Assembly (NCBI GenBank): GCA_900550335.1
Contig: URRU01000104.1
Span: 1-6,139, forward strand
Length of the DNA: 6,139 nt
Reading direction: 5' to 3'
Source of the DNA: an uncultured Clostridium sp.
Lineage (GTDB): Bacteria > Bacillota > Clostridia > Peptostreptococcales > Peptostreptococcaceae
Part shown: one piece after another, positions 1 to 6,139 of the stretch
Layout of the letters: every line of letters starts with the position of its first letter
Position numbering within the stretch: position 1 is the first letter of the stretch
The notes under the pieces: model-generated
The model's input: the letters and a program-made list of their open reading frames with translations, nothing else
The model's database searches: none
Told to the model about the DNA's origin: nothing
Position numbers and translations under genes: made by a program

Positions 1-32
1 TATACATTTTCAAATTATTTATAGCAAATAAA

Positions 33-437
33 TTATTTATTTTCTTTAATATTAATTAACTTACCACTATAAACTCTATTTTCAATTTTTTTATCAGTTA
101 TAGGATACATAGTTGTTACATAGATATATTCTTTTTCTTCATCAACTTCAACTCCTAAAAGCAAATTAGTATAAACCCTCTTAATAAATTCTACAGCAGT
201 CTGTCCCTCTCCATTTTTATAAATTCCAATATAGTCAGGGTCATCTAGAATTTTTTTCATCCACTCAAGAATGCTTGCCTTGGTTTTCCTATCTAATTGT
301 TTTCCATGTCTTTTCATAATATGCTTTAGCACTCCTGGGGAGGCATATATCACTCCAGTAAACTCTATACCTAACTCATTAGCTATCTTTTGCCTTAAAT
401 ATCCTACTCTTTTATAGGTACAAAATCTGCTCTCCAT
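33..437 (-). CDS. Small PBECR-like (BECR-fold) putative nuclease, 134 aa
   Basis: This is a 134-residue soluble protein with no signal peptide or membrane segment. From its pattern I place it tentatively in the PBECR group (phage-Barnase-EndoU-ColicinE5/D-RelE-like nucleases). It has a 'PGVLKHIMKRHG' block (residues 34-45, with H39 and H44), a helix, then 'DDPDYIGIY' (65-73). A strand with 'EFIKR' (83-87, K86) follows, then a hairpin 'LLLGVEVD...EYIYVTTMYPIT' (92-114, T108/T109/Y111). The His, Lys and Thr/Tyr residues would be candidate catalytic positions; that is inference from the family. The ATG at 437 is chosen because AGAGGG lies 5-6 bases before it. The in-frame GTG five codons upstream (452) has no ribosome binding site and would place the Shine-Dalgarno inside the gene. 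It follows the spoIVA terminator and appears to be its own unit. No immunity or antitoxin gene is seen beside it. The gene is confident; the family call is moderate and activity is unproven. Confidence 0.8.
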   Translation of the reverse strand: MESRFCTYKRVGYLRQKIANELGIEFTGVIYASPGVLKHIMKRHGKQLDRKTKASILEWMKKILDDPDYIGIYKNGEGQTAVEFIKRVYTNLLLGVEVDEEKEYIYVTTMYPITDKKIENRVYSGKLINIKENK

Positions 438-442
438 ACTAT

Positions 443-448
443 CCCTCT
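443..448 (-). promoter_or_regulatory. Ribosome binding site of the PBECR-like gene
   Basis: AGAGGG on the minus strand, five bases before the ATG at 437. It decides the start, because the upstream GTG at 452 lies before this site and has no purine-rich stretch of its own. Confidence 0.65.
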
Positions 449-455
449 TCACTAT

Positions 456-491
456 AATATATTAAGCATAATACTATCTGCTTAATATATT
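456..491. repeat. Perfect 13-bp inverted repeat upstream of the PBECR-like gene
   Basis: The arms AATATATTAAGCA (456-468) and TGCTTAATATATT (479-491) are exact reverse complements separated by 10 bases. The element ends 19 bases before the start codon at 437. No run of T follows either arm, so it does not look like an intrinsic terminator. It could be an operator for a dimeric regulator or a hairpin in the mRNA leader. I could not identify a convincing -35/-10 pair for this gene, so the relation to its promoter is open. Confidence 0.6.
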
Positions 492-572
492 CTATTCTAG
501 TAAATGGACAGTTTACACTAAAAAATGAAAATATTTTATATTTTTTTATCTTTAATATTCGTGTTTTTACAT

Positions 573-619
573 AAAAAAATAATCTACTACTAAATTATAA
601 ATATTTAGCAGCAGATTAT
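573..619 (-). terminator. Intrinsic terminator of spoIVA
   Basis: Arms 603-619 and 579-595 form a 17-bp stem in minus-strand RNA, with two G-U pairs (586/612 and 589/609) and a 7-base loop. Seven U (573-579) begin at the foot of the stem. It starts 8 bases after the spoIVA stop codon. The two G-U pairs become A-C mismatches on the plus strand, so the structure is directional for spoIVA. Confidence 0.88.
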
Positions 620-626
620 CCCTATG

Positions 627-2105
627 TTATAGTATTATACAAATTAAACCGCCATTACCTTCATTAATAATTTTTTGAAGTGTCTTTTGGATTTTAACTT
701 GTACATCTTCCGGCATCTTATATAACTTATTTTGCAAGCCTTCTTTTACTAAAACTTCTAATGACTTACCAAACATATTACTTTGCCATAATGATGCTGG
801 ATCTTTTTCATATTGCTCCATAAGTGCTGTAACAAGCTCTTCACTTTCTTTTTCTGAACCCATGATTGGGCTAATTTCAGTTTTAATATCAGCCTTTATA
901 AAGTGAAGAGATGGTGCACTTGCTTTTAATTTAACACCAAATTTTGTTCCTTGTTTTACAATTTCAGGCTCCTCAAATTTCATTTCACTTAATTGTGGCG
1001 CAACTAATCCATATCCTGTTTCTCTAACATCAACTAATGCATCCTTGATTTTATCATATTCTCTCTTTGCTATATTTAAATCTTTTACAAGCGCAATTAA
1101 ATCACTTTCGCTTTCAATATCAACATCACAATTTTCACTAAGTACTTTATAAAAAATGGTTTCACTTGGCTTTAGTAGTATATTAGCTGTTCCTTCACCA
1201 AGTTTTATTTGTTTTAAATCAGATGCACTTAAATTTTCATTTTGTTTAGCATCATAAAATGCTGGTTTTATGTCCCTAATCTTATCTACACTATCACACA
1301 TTCCCTTAATTATTTTAAAGAATTCTTTCTTTAACCAATGATCAGGATCTAAGCTTTCTACCCATGTTGGCATATCAATATTTATTTCCTTTACAGGGAA
1401 CTCTTTAAGTACATGTTTAAAAAGTTTTTCCACATCTTTTTCAGTCATATTTGAAACATCCATAACTTGAACTTCTACATCATATTTCTTTTCAAGTTCA
1501 TCCTTTAATGTATCAGTTTCTGGAGAGTTTATGTTCTTGGTATTAAGTACAATTATAAAAGGTTTATTTATAGCTTTAAGCTCTTCTACAACCCTTTCTT
1601 CAGCTTCAACGTATTCTTCTCTATCTATTCCTGTTATACTTCCATCTGTTGTAATTACAAGTCCTACAGTCGAATGATCTGTAATAACTTTTCTTGTCCC
1701 AATTTCTGCTGCATCTTCAAAAGGTATTTCATATTCATACCATGGAGTATTAACCATTTTAGGCTCTTCGTTTTCTAAATATCCTAAAGCCCCCTTAACT
1801 ATATACCCCACACAATCTACTAATCTAACCTTTAATTTTACATCATCATCAATTGTAATTTCTACAGCTTCATTCGGAACGAATTTTGGTTCTGTAGTAT
1901 GGATAGTTTTTCCTGAACCACTTTGTGGTAATTCATCTTTAGCTCTTTCTTTTTTATAAGTATTTTCAATCTTTGGTATAACCATAAGGTCCATAAATTT
2001 TTTGATAAATGTAGATTTCCCTGTTCTAACTGGACCTACAACACCTAAGTATATGTCCCCTTGAGTCCTTTCCGCAATATCTTTATATATATTGAAATCA
2101 CCCAT
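627..2105 (-). CDS. spoIVA: Stage IV sporulation protein A, spore-coat morphogenetic ATPase
   Basis: SpoIVA is a cytoskeletal ATPase made in the mother cell. It polymerises around the outer forespore membrane, anchored by SpoVM in Bacillus, and forms the base on which the coat and a functional cortex are built. The protein is 492 residues, the same length as B. subtilis SpoIVA. The N-terminal P-loop domain has Walker A GPVRTGKS (24-31, K30), the threonine pair T70/T71, and Walker B aspartate D97 in 'VRLVDCVGY'. These match the positions described for the B. subtilis protein. Where a GTPase would have NKxD there is NTKN (188-191), in line with its known descent from TRAFAC GTPases and switch to ATP. 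The middle and C-terminal domains follow, ending in the characteristic 'GGLICIIL' tail used for membrane localisation. The ATG has AGGAGGG seven bases upstream. It is a single-gene unit, with a sigma-E-like promoter before it and a strong terminator after it. Confidence 0.98.
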   Translation of the reverse strand: MGDFNIYKDIAERTQGDIYLGVVGPVRTGKSTFIKKFMDLMVIPKIENTYKKERAKDELPQSGSGKTIHTTEPKFVPNEAVEITIDDDVKLKVRLVDCVGYIVKGALGYLENEEPKMVNTPWYEYEIPFEDAAEIGTRKVITDHSTVGLVITTDGSITGIDREEYVEAEERVVEELKAINKPFIIVLNTKNINSPETDTLKDELEKKYDVEVQVMDVSNMTEKDVEKLFKHVLKEFPVKEINIDMPTWVESLDPDHWLKKEFFKIIKGMCDSVDKIRDIKPAFYDAKQNENLSASDLKQIKLGEGTANILLKPSETIFYKVLSENCDVDIESESDLIALVKDLNIAKREYDKIKDALVDVRETGYGLVAPQLSEMKFEEPEIVKQGTKFGVKLKASAPSLHFIKADIKTEISPIMGSEKESEELVTALMEQYEKDPASLWQSNMFGKSLEVLVKEGLQNKLYKMPEDVQVKIQKTLQKIINEGNGGLICIIL

Positions 2106-2155
2106 AAGTACACCCTCCTATTTATTTTTAACACTATATATATATTCCATAGTCA

Positions 2156-2176
2156 AAAAAAGTATACTACTTTTTT
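2156..2176. repeat. AT-rich 9-bp inverted repeat in the spoIVA leader
   Basis: Arms AAAAAAGTA and TACTTTTTT are perfect reverse complements around a 3-base loop. The element lies about 50 bases before the spoIVA start codon and downstream of the proposed promoter. The T-rich arm makes it resemble a weak attenuator, but the stem has only two G-C pairs, so a strong effect is unlikely. Confidence 0.4.
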
Positions 2177-2256
2177 AATTTTAATAAATTAATGAAAATT
2201 CATAAACTTCAAATGCATTTGTTTTTTCTTTATCTTTTTCATTATCTATATAGTTA

Positions 2257-2285
2257 AAAATATGTAGTTGGAAAAGTAAATATGA
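2257..2285 (-). promoter_or_regulatory. Candidate sigma-E promoter of spoIVA
   Basis: On the minus strand, TCATATT (2285-2279) fits the sigma-E -35 consensus KMATATT. After exactly 14 bases, CATATTTT (2264-2257) resembles the -10 consensus CATACAnT with one clear mismatch. Transcription would start near 2250 and give a leader of about 145 bases. spoIVA is a sigma-E gene in B. subtilis, and the site lies just beyond the gpsA terminator. The match is by eye and no start site has been mapped. Confidence 0.65.
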
Positions 2286-2322
2286 TATTTTTACATAATA
2301 AATAAAAAATAAATTTTACTCT

Positions 2323-2358
2323 AAAAAAAGAAGCTACAAATTAACTTGTAGCTTCTTT
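2323..2358 (-). terminator. Intrinsic terminator of the DUF512-der-gpsA unit
   Basis: Arms 2346-2358 and 2327-2339 form a perfect 13-bp stem containing the core GAAGCTACAA, with a 6-base loop. In minus-strand RNA it is followed by a seven-U run (2323-2329). It begins 5 bases after the gpsA stop codon and separates gpsA from spoIVA. Confidence 0.92.
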
Positions 2359-2363
2359 AATAA

Positions 2364-3356
2364 TTAATAATTTTCTGCTTTTTTATCTCTTTGTAGTAAT
2401 TCACTTACCATTTCTTTAGCATCCTTACCTTCAAAAAGAACTTTATATAAAGCATCTGTTATAGGCATTTCAACATCTAACTTTTCTTTTAAATCATAAA
2501 ATGCATGACATGCCTTAATACCTTCAACAATCATTCCAACTTCTTCAACAGCTTCTTCTCTTGTCTTACCTGTTCCTATTAAATATCCTGCCCTTCTATT
2601 TCTAGAATGTATACTAGTACAAGTTACAATTAAATCACCCATTCCAGTAAGTCCTAAGAATGTCTCTACTCTTCCGCCAAGCTTAGTTCCTATTCTAACT
2701 ATCTCAGCCATCCCTCTAGTCATAAGAGCTGCCTTTGTATTATCTCCATATCCTAATCCATCACAAACTCCAGCTGCTAATGCTATAATATTCTTTACAG
2801 CTCCTCCAATTTCAACACCAACTAAATCATCATTAGTATATACCCTAAATGTTTTAGTCATAAATAAATCTTGAACTTCTTCAGCAACCTTCATATTTTT
2901 AGAAGATGTAAGTACTGTTGTTGGAATATCAAAAGCAACTTCTTCAGCATGACTTGGTCCTGATAAAACAACTACAGGATTATTAAGTTCTTCTTCAATA
3001 ACCTCAACTAATGTTTTATTACTTCCCTCTTCTATTCCTTTTGCAATACAAATAACCGGTACATCTTCTTTTATTAATCCTTTAATACTTCTTGATGCAC
3101 TTCTAATTACATGAGATGGAACTGCTAATACAACATAATTTGTATCTTGTATTGCTTCCTCTAAATTATTATAAGCTGTAACATTTTTAGGTACATCTAA
3201 TCCTTTAATGAACTTATCATTTCGTCTATTAACATTGATATCCTCAACAACACTACTATCTCTATCATATACTGATACAATATTTCCTTTGTTTGCTAAT
3301 AAGATAGCTAAAGAAATTCCGAAACTTCCTCCGCCTAAAAAAGTCACCTTACTCAT
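2364..3356 (-). CDS. gpsA: Glycerol-3-phosphate dehydrogenase [NAD(P)+]
   Basis: This cytosolic enzyme reduces dihydroxyacetone phosphate to sn-glycerol-3-phosphate with NAD(P)H, supplying the backbone for phospholipids. It has 330 residues, normal for the family. The Rossmann dinucleotide loop is at 8-13 (GGGSFG; GxGxxG). Further family blocks are AVPSH (78-82), AKGIEEG (105-111) and [10 protein letters not shown] (131-140). The catalytic lysine is K188 in 'GGAVKNII', in the helical C-terminal domain. '[12 protein letters not shown]' (235-246) and the substrate-phosphate block SRNRRAG (251-257) follow. The ATG lies 2 bases after the der stop codon, and its AAAGGA ribosome binding site is embedded in the last der codons, so translation is probably coupled. 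It is the last gene of the housekeeping unit, directly before a strong terminator. plsY, which I recall between der and gpsA in several clostridia, is not here. Confidence 0.97.
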   Translation of the reverse strand: MSKVTFLGGGSFGISLAILLANKGNIVSVYDRDSSVVEDINVNRRNDKFIKGLDVPKNVTAYNNLEEAIQDTNYVVLAVPSHVIRSASRSIKGLIKEDVPVICIAKGIEEGSNKTLVEVIEEELNNPVVVLSGPSHAEEVAFDIPTTVLTSSKNMKVAEEVQDLFMTKTFRVYTNDDLVGVEIGGAVKNIIALAAGVCDGLGYGDNTKAALMTRGMAEIVRIGTKLGGRVETFLGLTGMGDLIVTCTSIHSRNRRAGYLIGTGKTREEAVEEVGMIVEGIKACHAFYDLKEKLDVEMPITDALYKVLFEGKDAKEMVSELLQRDKKAENY

Positions 3357-3358
3357 AA

Positions 3359-4678
3359 TTAATTATCCTTTCTCTCCCTATATTCTATTTGTATTCCAGT
3401 ACCACTGAAATCAAAATTATCTCTTAATTGATTTTCTAAGTATCTTTCATAAGAGAAGTGTCTGCAACTAGAATCATTAACAAAGAATACAAACTTTGGT
3501 GGTTTTGTAGCTACTTGAGTTGCATAGTATATTTTTAATCTCTTTAATGCAACTACTGGTGGTTCTTTCATTAATATTGCTTTACTTATAACATCATTTA
3601 ATACACCAGTACCAACTCTCTTATCATAATTATCATAACATTCTCTAGCAACTTCTAAAACTTTATGTGCTCTTTGGCCAGTTAATGCTGATATAAATAA
3701 GAACTTAGCATATTTTATAAATTTAAGCTTGCTTTGTAAGTCTTTTTTATAGTTATCCATAGTCTTATCGTCTTTTTCAATAAGATCCCATTTGTTTACT
3801 ATAACCATTATAGCCTTATTTAATTCATGTGCAAAGCCTACTATCTTTTCATCTTGCTCAGTAACACCTTCTGTAGCATCTATCATTAAAATACATACAT
3901 CAGCTCTTTCAACAGCGGCAAGTGTTCTAATTACAGAATATCTTTCGATTTCCTCTTTAACTTTGCTCTTTCTTCTAAGACCAGCAGTATCAATTAATGT
4001 AAATTTACCAAATTCACATTCAATCTTACTATCGATAGCATCTCTTGTAGTACCTGCTATATCAGATACTATTAATCTATCTTCTCCTAATAATCTGTTT
4101 ATTAAAGATGATTTTCCTACATTAGGTTTACCTATCATAGCAATCTTTATGTCATCTTCTTCTTCTTCTTTTGCAGCAATTGAATCAAAATGCTCAACTA
4201 CCATATCAAGCATATCTCCAAGTCCTTTTCCTTGTCCTGCAGATACAGCTACTGGATCTCCAATACCTAAATTGTAGAATTCCCAAGCATTTTCTTCATC
4301 TTTTAAGTTATCAATTTTATTAACAACTAAAACTACTGGCTTCTTAGACTTTCTTAGCATTGTTGCAACTTCATTATCAGCAGCAGTCATTCCTTCTTTA
4401 CCATCAACTACAAACATTATTACGTCCGCAGTTTCTATAGCAATATTTGCTTGTCTTCTCATTTGTTTAACTATTATATCTTGGTTTTCTGGTTCTATAC
4501 CACCAGTATCAATCATTGTGAAAGTATGATTAAGCCATTCAGCCTCTGCATATACTCTATCTCTTGTTACACCTGGTGTATCTTGAACTATTGAAATTCT
4601 TTTTCCTGCTAATTTATTGAATAATGTAGACTTACCTACATTAGGTCTTCCAACTATAGCAACTATTGGTTTTGCCAT
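3359..4678 (-). CDS. der: Ribosome-assembly GTPase Der (EngA)
   Basis: Der is an essential GTPase with two tandem G domains that acts in 50S ribosomal subunit assembly. It has 439 residues, typical length. G domain 1 shows GRPNVGKS (10-17), DTGG (57-60), NKID (120-123) and SAG (146-148). An acidic linker (about 170-176, EEEEDD) leads to G domain 2, with GKPNVGKS (183-190), DTAG (230-233), NKWD (295-298) and SAL (330-332). The C-terminal KH-like domain (about 350-439) carries the '[18 protein letters not shown]' block. All motifs are intact. The start at 4678 ([10 protein letters not shown]) has AGGAGG ten bases upstream. An in-frame GTG at 4699 is rejected because it precedes that ribosome binding site. 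The start overlaps the stop of the DUF512 gene by one base (TAATG), so the two are probably translationally coupled. gpsA follows 2 bases after the stop. Confidence 0.98.
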   Translation of the reverse strand: MAKPIVAIVGRPNVGKSTLFNKLAGKRISIVQDTPGVTRDRVYAEAEWLNHTFTMIDTGGIEPENQDIIVKQMRRQANIAIETADVIMFVVDGKEGMTAADNEVATMLRKSKKPVVLVVNKIDNLKDEENAWEFYNLGIGDPVAVSAGQGKGLGDMLDMVVEHFDSIAAKEEEEDDIKIAMIGKPNVGKSSLINRLLGEDRLIVSDIAGTTRDAIDSKIECEFGKFTLIDTAGLRRKSKVKEEIERYSVIRTLAAVERADVCILMIDATEGVTEQDEKIVGFAHELNKAIMVIVNKWDLIEKDDKTMDNYKKDLQSKLKFIKYAKFLFISALTGQRAHKVLEVARECYDNYDKRVGTGVLNDVISKAILMKEPPVVALKRLKIYYATQVATKPPKFVFFVNDSSCRHFSYERYLENQLRDNFDFSGTGIQIEYRERKDN

Positions 4679-6015
4679 TATTTTATTTCCTCCTGACACG
4701 CATCGTTTATTATGCTTACTATATCTTCTCCTGTATGATCACATACAAGAACCTTAACCCCTAACTCTCTTTCTATATCTTCTACTCTTGTATCATCTAG
4801 CATGATATATTCAGCTGGGCCTAATTCATATCCTTTTCTAAACATGTTGTTTGGCATGATTAAGTACTCACTATTAATTTTTCCTTTTAATTGCCCAATA
4901 ATATCAGTTCCAGTAAGAAGTCCTGCAACAGTTATTGTTTCACCAAAGAAATTATTAATAATTTTATATGTATCTATCTTAATATTAGGGTTAACGTCCA
5001 TTAACTTTTTCATTCCACTTTTTACTTCTTCATAAGCAAGTTTACCTGTTGGTACTGAAAAAGTTCCTTTTATATTTTTATTTAAATCTTGAGCAGTATA
5101 ATTTATGGCTTCTCTGAAACATCTAATCATTCCAATTCCATCTTCTATTTGCTCATATCCGTTATAAAAATCTTCTTCAGGCACATCTATGCCTGCAACT
5201 AAATAAAACTCATCAGAAAATCTTACAAATGGATCATTTATTTCTTCCATAAATCTTTTTTGGAATTCCATAATCATTTCTAATTCTTTTCTTGAAGTTT
5301 CTTCGTTAAATGTTTTTACTTTAACTAATCCTTCTCTATACTTCGTAACTCCTATAGGTACTACTGCAACATTGGCAACTGAAGGATATAGTTCATATAA
5401 TTCAGTAATAGTCCTCTTAAGTTCTTCACCATTATTTACTTCTGGTATAAGAACTATTTGACAATGCATTTCAATTCCAGCCTCTGCTAGTCTTTTTATT
5501 CTATCATAAACAGATCCTGCAAATCTATTCCCAAGCATTTTTACTCTTAGTTCTGGATTTGTTGTATGCACTGAAATATTTATAGGGCTTATTCTATATT
5601 TAATAATTCTATCTATATCTTCCTCTTTCATATTAGTTAAAGTAACAAAGTTACCTTGAAGGAAAGAAAGACGCGAATCATCATCTTTAAAATATAAGCT
5701 TTCTCTCATACCTTTAGGATTTTGATCTATAAAGCAAAACATACATTTATTACTGCATCTTTTTGCCTTATCCATAATACCGCCACCAAATTCTAGACCT
5801 AATTCTTCGCCATAGTCTTTTTCTATTTCGTAATCCCAGATCTCTCCATTTGGTTTTTGTATTTCTAAAACTATTTCTTCATCGTTCGTTAAAAACCTGT
5901 AGTCTATAATATCAACTATCTTTTCTCCATTTACTGATAATAAAATATCATTTTCCTCAATGCCGACTTCTTCAGCAATACTATCAGGCATTACACTTGT
6001 TATTACATTTTTCAT
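4678..6015 (-). CDS. PDZ / radical SAM / DUF512 protein of unknown function
   Basis: This 445-residue protein has three parts. A short N-terminal PDZ-like domain (about 1-60; '[23 protein letters not shown]') lacks any signal peptide or membrane anchor. A radical SAM core follows with the cluster motif C87-x3-C91-x2-C94 (CSNKCMFC). The C-terminal DUF512 domain includes 'SDEFYLVAG', 'TGKLAYEEV' and '[14 protein letters not shown]'. The family probably binds a 4Fe-4S cluster and S-adenosylmethionine, but its substrate is unknown; a cyanobacterial relative is described only as a putative FeS oxidoreductase. The ATG at 6015 is chosen because AGGAG lies 8 bases upstream. The GTG at 6024, three codons earlier, overlaps that AGGAG and could not be used with it. 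It is the first gene of the unit and overlaps der by one base. A sigma-A-like promoter lies about 40 bases upstream. Confidence 0.95.
   Translation of the reverse strand: MKNVITSVMPDSIAEEVGIEENDILLSVNGEKIVDIIDYRFLTNDEEIVLEIQKPNGEIWDYEIEKDYGEELGLEFGGGIMDKAKRCSNKCMFCFIDQNPKGMRESLYFKDDDSRLSFLQGNFVTLTNMKEEDIDRIIKYRISPINISVHTTNPELRVKMLGNRFAGSVYDRIKRLAEAGIEMHCQIVLIPEVNNGEELKRTITELYELYPSVANVAVVPIGVTKYREGLVKVKTFNEETSRKELEMIMEFQKRFMEEINDPFVRFSDEFYLVAGIDVPEEDFYNGYEQIEDGIGMIRCFREAINYTAQDLNKNIKGTFSVPTGKLAYEEVKSGMKKLMDVNPNIKIDTYKIINNFFGETITVAGLLTGTDIIGQLKGKINSEYLIMPNNMFRKGYELGPAEYIMLDDTRVEDIERELGVKVLVCDHTGEDIVSIINDACQEEIK
4689..4694 (-). promoter_or_regulatory. Ribosome binding site of der inside the DUF512 gene
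   Basis: A perfect AGGAGG within the last codons of the upstream gene, ten bases before the der ATG at 4678. It rules out the in-frame GTG at 4699 as the der start. The strong site means der need not depend wholly on re-initiation across the TAATG junction. Confidence 0.8.
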
Positions 6016-6023
6016 AATGTCCA

Positions 6024-6028
6024 CTCCT
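6024..6028 (-). promoter_or_regulatory. Ribosome binding site of the DUF512 gene
   Basis: AGGAG eight bases before the ATG at 6015. Its last G is also the first base of the alternative GTG codon (6024), which decides the start in favour of the ATG. Confidence 0.75.
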
Positions 6029-6052
6029 ATAATTACCTACCATCTCTATGAT

Positions 6053-6082
6053 ATATTAACCTAATATTTTTATTTTTGTCAA
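6053..6082 (-). promoter_or_regulatory. Sigma-A-type promoter of the DUF512-der-gpsA unit
   Basis: On the minus strand, a perfect TTGACA -35 box (6082-6077) is followed after 18 bases by TAATAT (6058-6053), which matches TATAAT at four of six positions. Transcription would begin near 6046, giving a leader of about 30 bases. The -35 box starts only three bases after the predicted 3' end of the group II intron, so its upstream context (UP element, operators) is intron sequence. The -10 box is imperfect and the call is by eye. Confidence 0.7.
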
Positions 6083-6085
6083 CTA

Positions 6086-6139
6086 ATCGAGTAGGAGGAA
6101 AATAATTATTTTATTTTCCGTCCTCTCACACCACCGTGC
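6086..6139 (-). mobile_element. 3' end of a group II intron (domain VI and part of domain V)
   Basis: On the minus strand the sequence ends an intron. GCACGGTGGTGT (6139-6128) is the 3' strand of domain V. Domain VI then folds completely: GAG (6127-6125) pairs with CTC (6091-6089), AGGA (6124-6121) with TCCT (6096-6093), and GGAAAATAA (6119-6111) with TTATTTTCC (6105-6097), around a 5-base loop. A6092 is left bulged and is the branch point, seven bases counted from the intron end GAT. The predicted last base is 6086, giving the AY ending of group II introns. The wording GGTGGTGTGAGAGGAC ... CCTCCTACTCGATT is one I recognise from bacterial group II introns that carry a reverse transcriptase. 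The rest, including any maturase gene and the 5' GUGYG end, is beyond the window. The intron lies in the same orientation as the genes it precedes. Confidence 0.85.

Noticed and set aside
1..32. Direct repeat AAATTATTTA / AATTATTTA after the PBECR-like gene, considered as a terminator or att site
   Set aside because: It is a direct repeat in plain AT-rich sequence, forms no useful hairpin and is too short to interpret.
438..452. Longer start (GTG at 452) for the PBECR-like protein
   Set aside because: No ribosome binding site precedes it, and the AGAGGG at 443-448 would be inside the gene and correctly placed for the ATG at 437.
500..530. TGGACAGTTTACACTA considered as an insertion-sequence end
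   Set aside because: No partner end, transposase or target duplication is visible. Kept only as a weak inverted-repeat observation.
3208..3408. Plus-strand open frame opposite the start of gpsA
   Set aside because: It is antisense to a well-conserved gene, has a low-complexity composition and no recognisable domain.
3792..4277. Plus-strand open frame of 161 codons inside der
   Set aside because: It is a reverse-strand shadow of der: Ser/Leu/Ile-rich, with no ribosome binding site or family resemblance.
4679..4699. Longer Der start at GTG 4699 adding seven residues
   Set aside because: The added codons contain the AGGAGG itself, and Der proteins begin with the [13 protein letters not shown] pattern at 4678.
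4802..5035. Plus-strand open frame inside the DUF512 gene
   Set aside because: It is antisense to a conserved coding region with no independent support.
6016..6024. GTG at 6024 as start of the DUF512 protein
   Set aside because: It overlaps the AGGAG sequence, so there is no usable spacing. The ATG at 6015 is 8 bases after it.

Overview
The window is AT-rich DNA from an endospore-forming member of the Firmicutes, most likely Clostridium in the strict sense. The evidence is the very low GC content, strong AGGAGG-type ribosome binding sites, a SpoIVA spore-coat ATPase, and the gene order DUF512 radical SAM protein - der - gpsA - spoIVA. All five genes lie on the minus strand, so the window is transcribed from right to left.

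Right edge (6086-6139): the last ~54 bases of a group II intron, cut by the window end inside domain V. Domain VI is complete and has a bulged branch-point adenosine. Three bases after the intron's predicted last base comes a sigma-A-type promoter with a perfect TTGACA -35 box. This promoter drives a housekeeping cluster (2364-6015): a PDZ/radical SAM/DUF512 protein of unknown function, the ribosome-assembly GTPase Der, and glycerol-3-phosphate dehydrogenase GpsA. These genes are tightly coupled: a TAATG overlap between the first two, and a 2-base gap before gpsA. A 13-bp hairpin followed by seven U ends the unit.

Middle (573-2358): a separate single-gene unit for spoIVA. It has its own sigma-E-like promoter (TCATATT, 14 bases, CATATTTT), a leader of about 145 bases, and a terminator with a 17-bp stem. 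Vegetative phospholipid and ribosome genes are thus insulated from a mother-cell sporulation gene.

Left part (1-500): an orphan small protein (33-437) that resembles the PBECR group of BECR-fold nucleases found in phage and polymorphic-toxin contexts. A perfect 13-bp inverted repeat lies just upstream of it. No partner or immunity gene is visible inside the window.

No new multi-gene system is evident. The points most worth a second look are the intron/promoter junction, the orphan nuclease-like gene with its palindrome, and the conserved but unexplained coupling of the DUF512 protein to Der.
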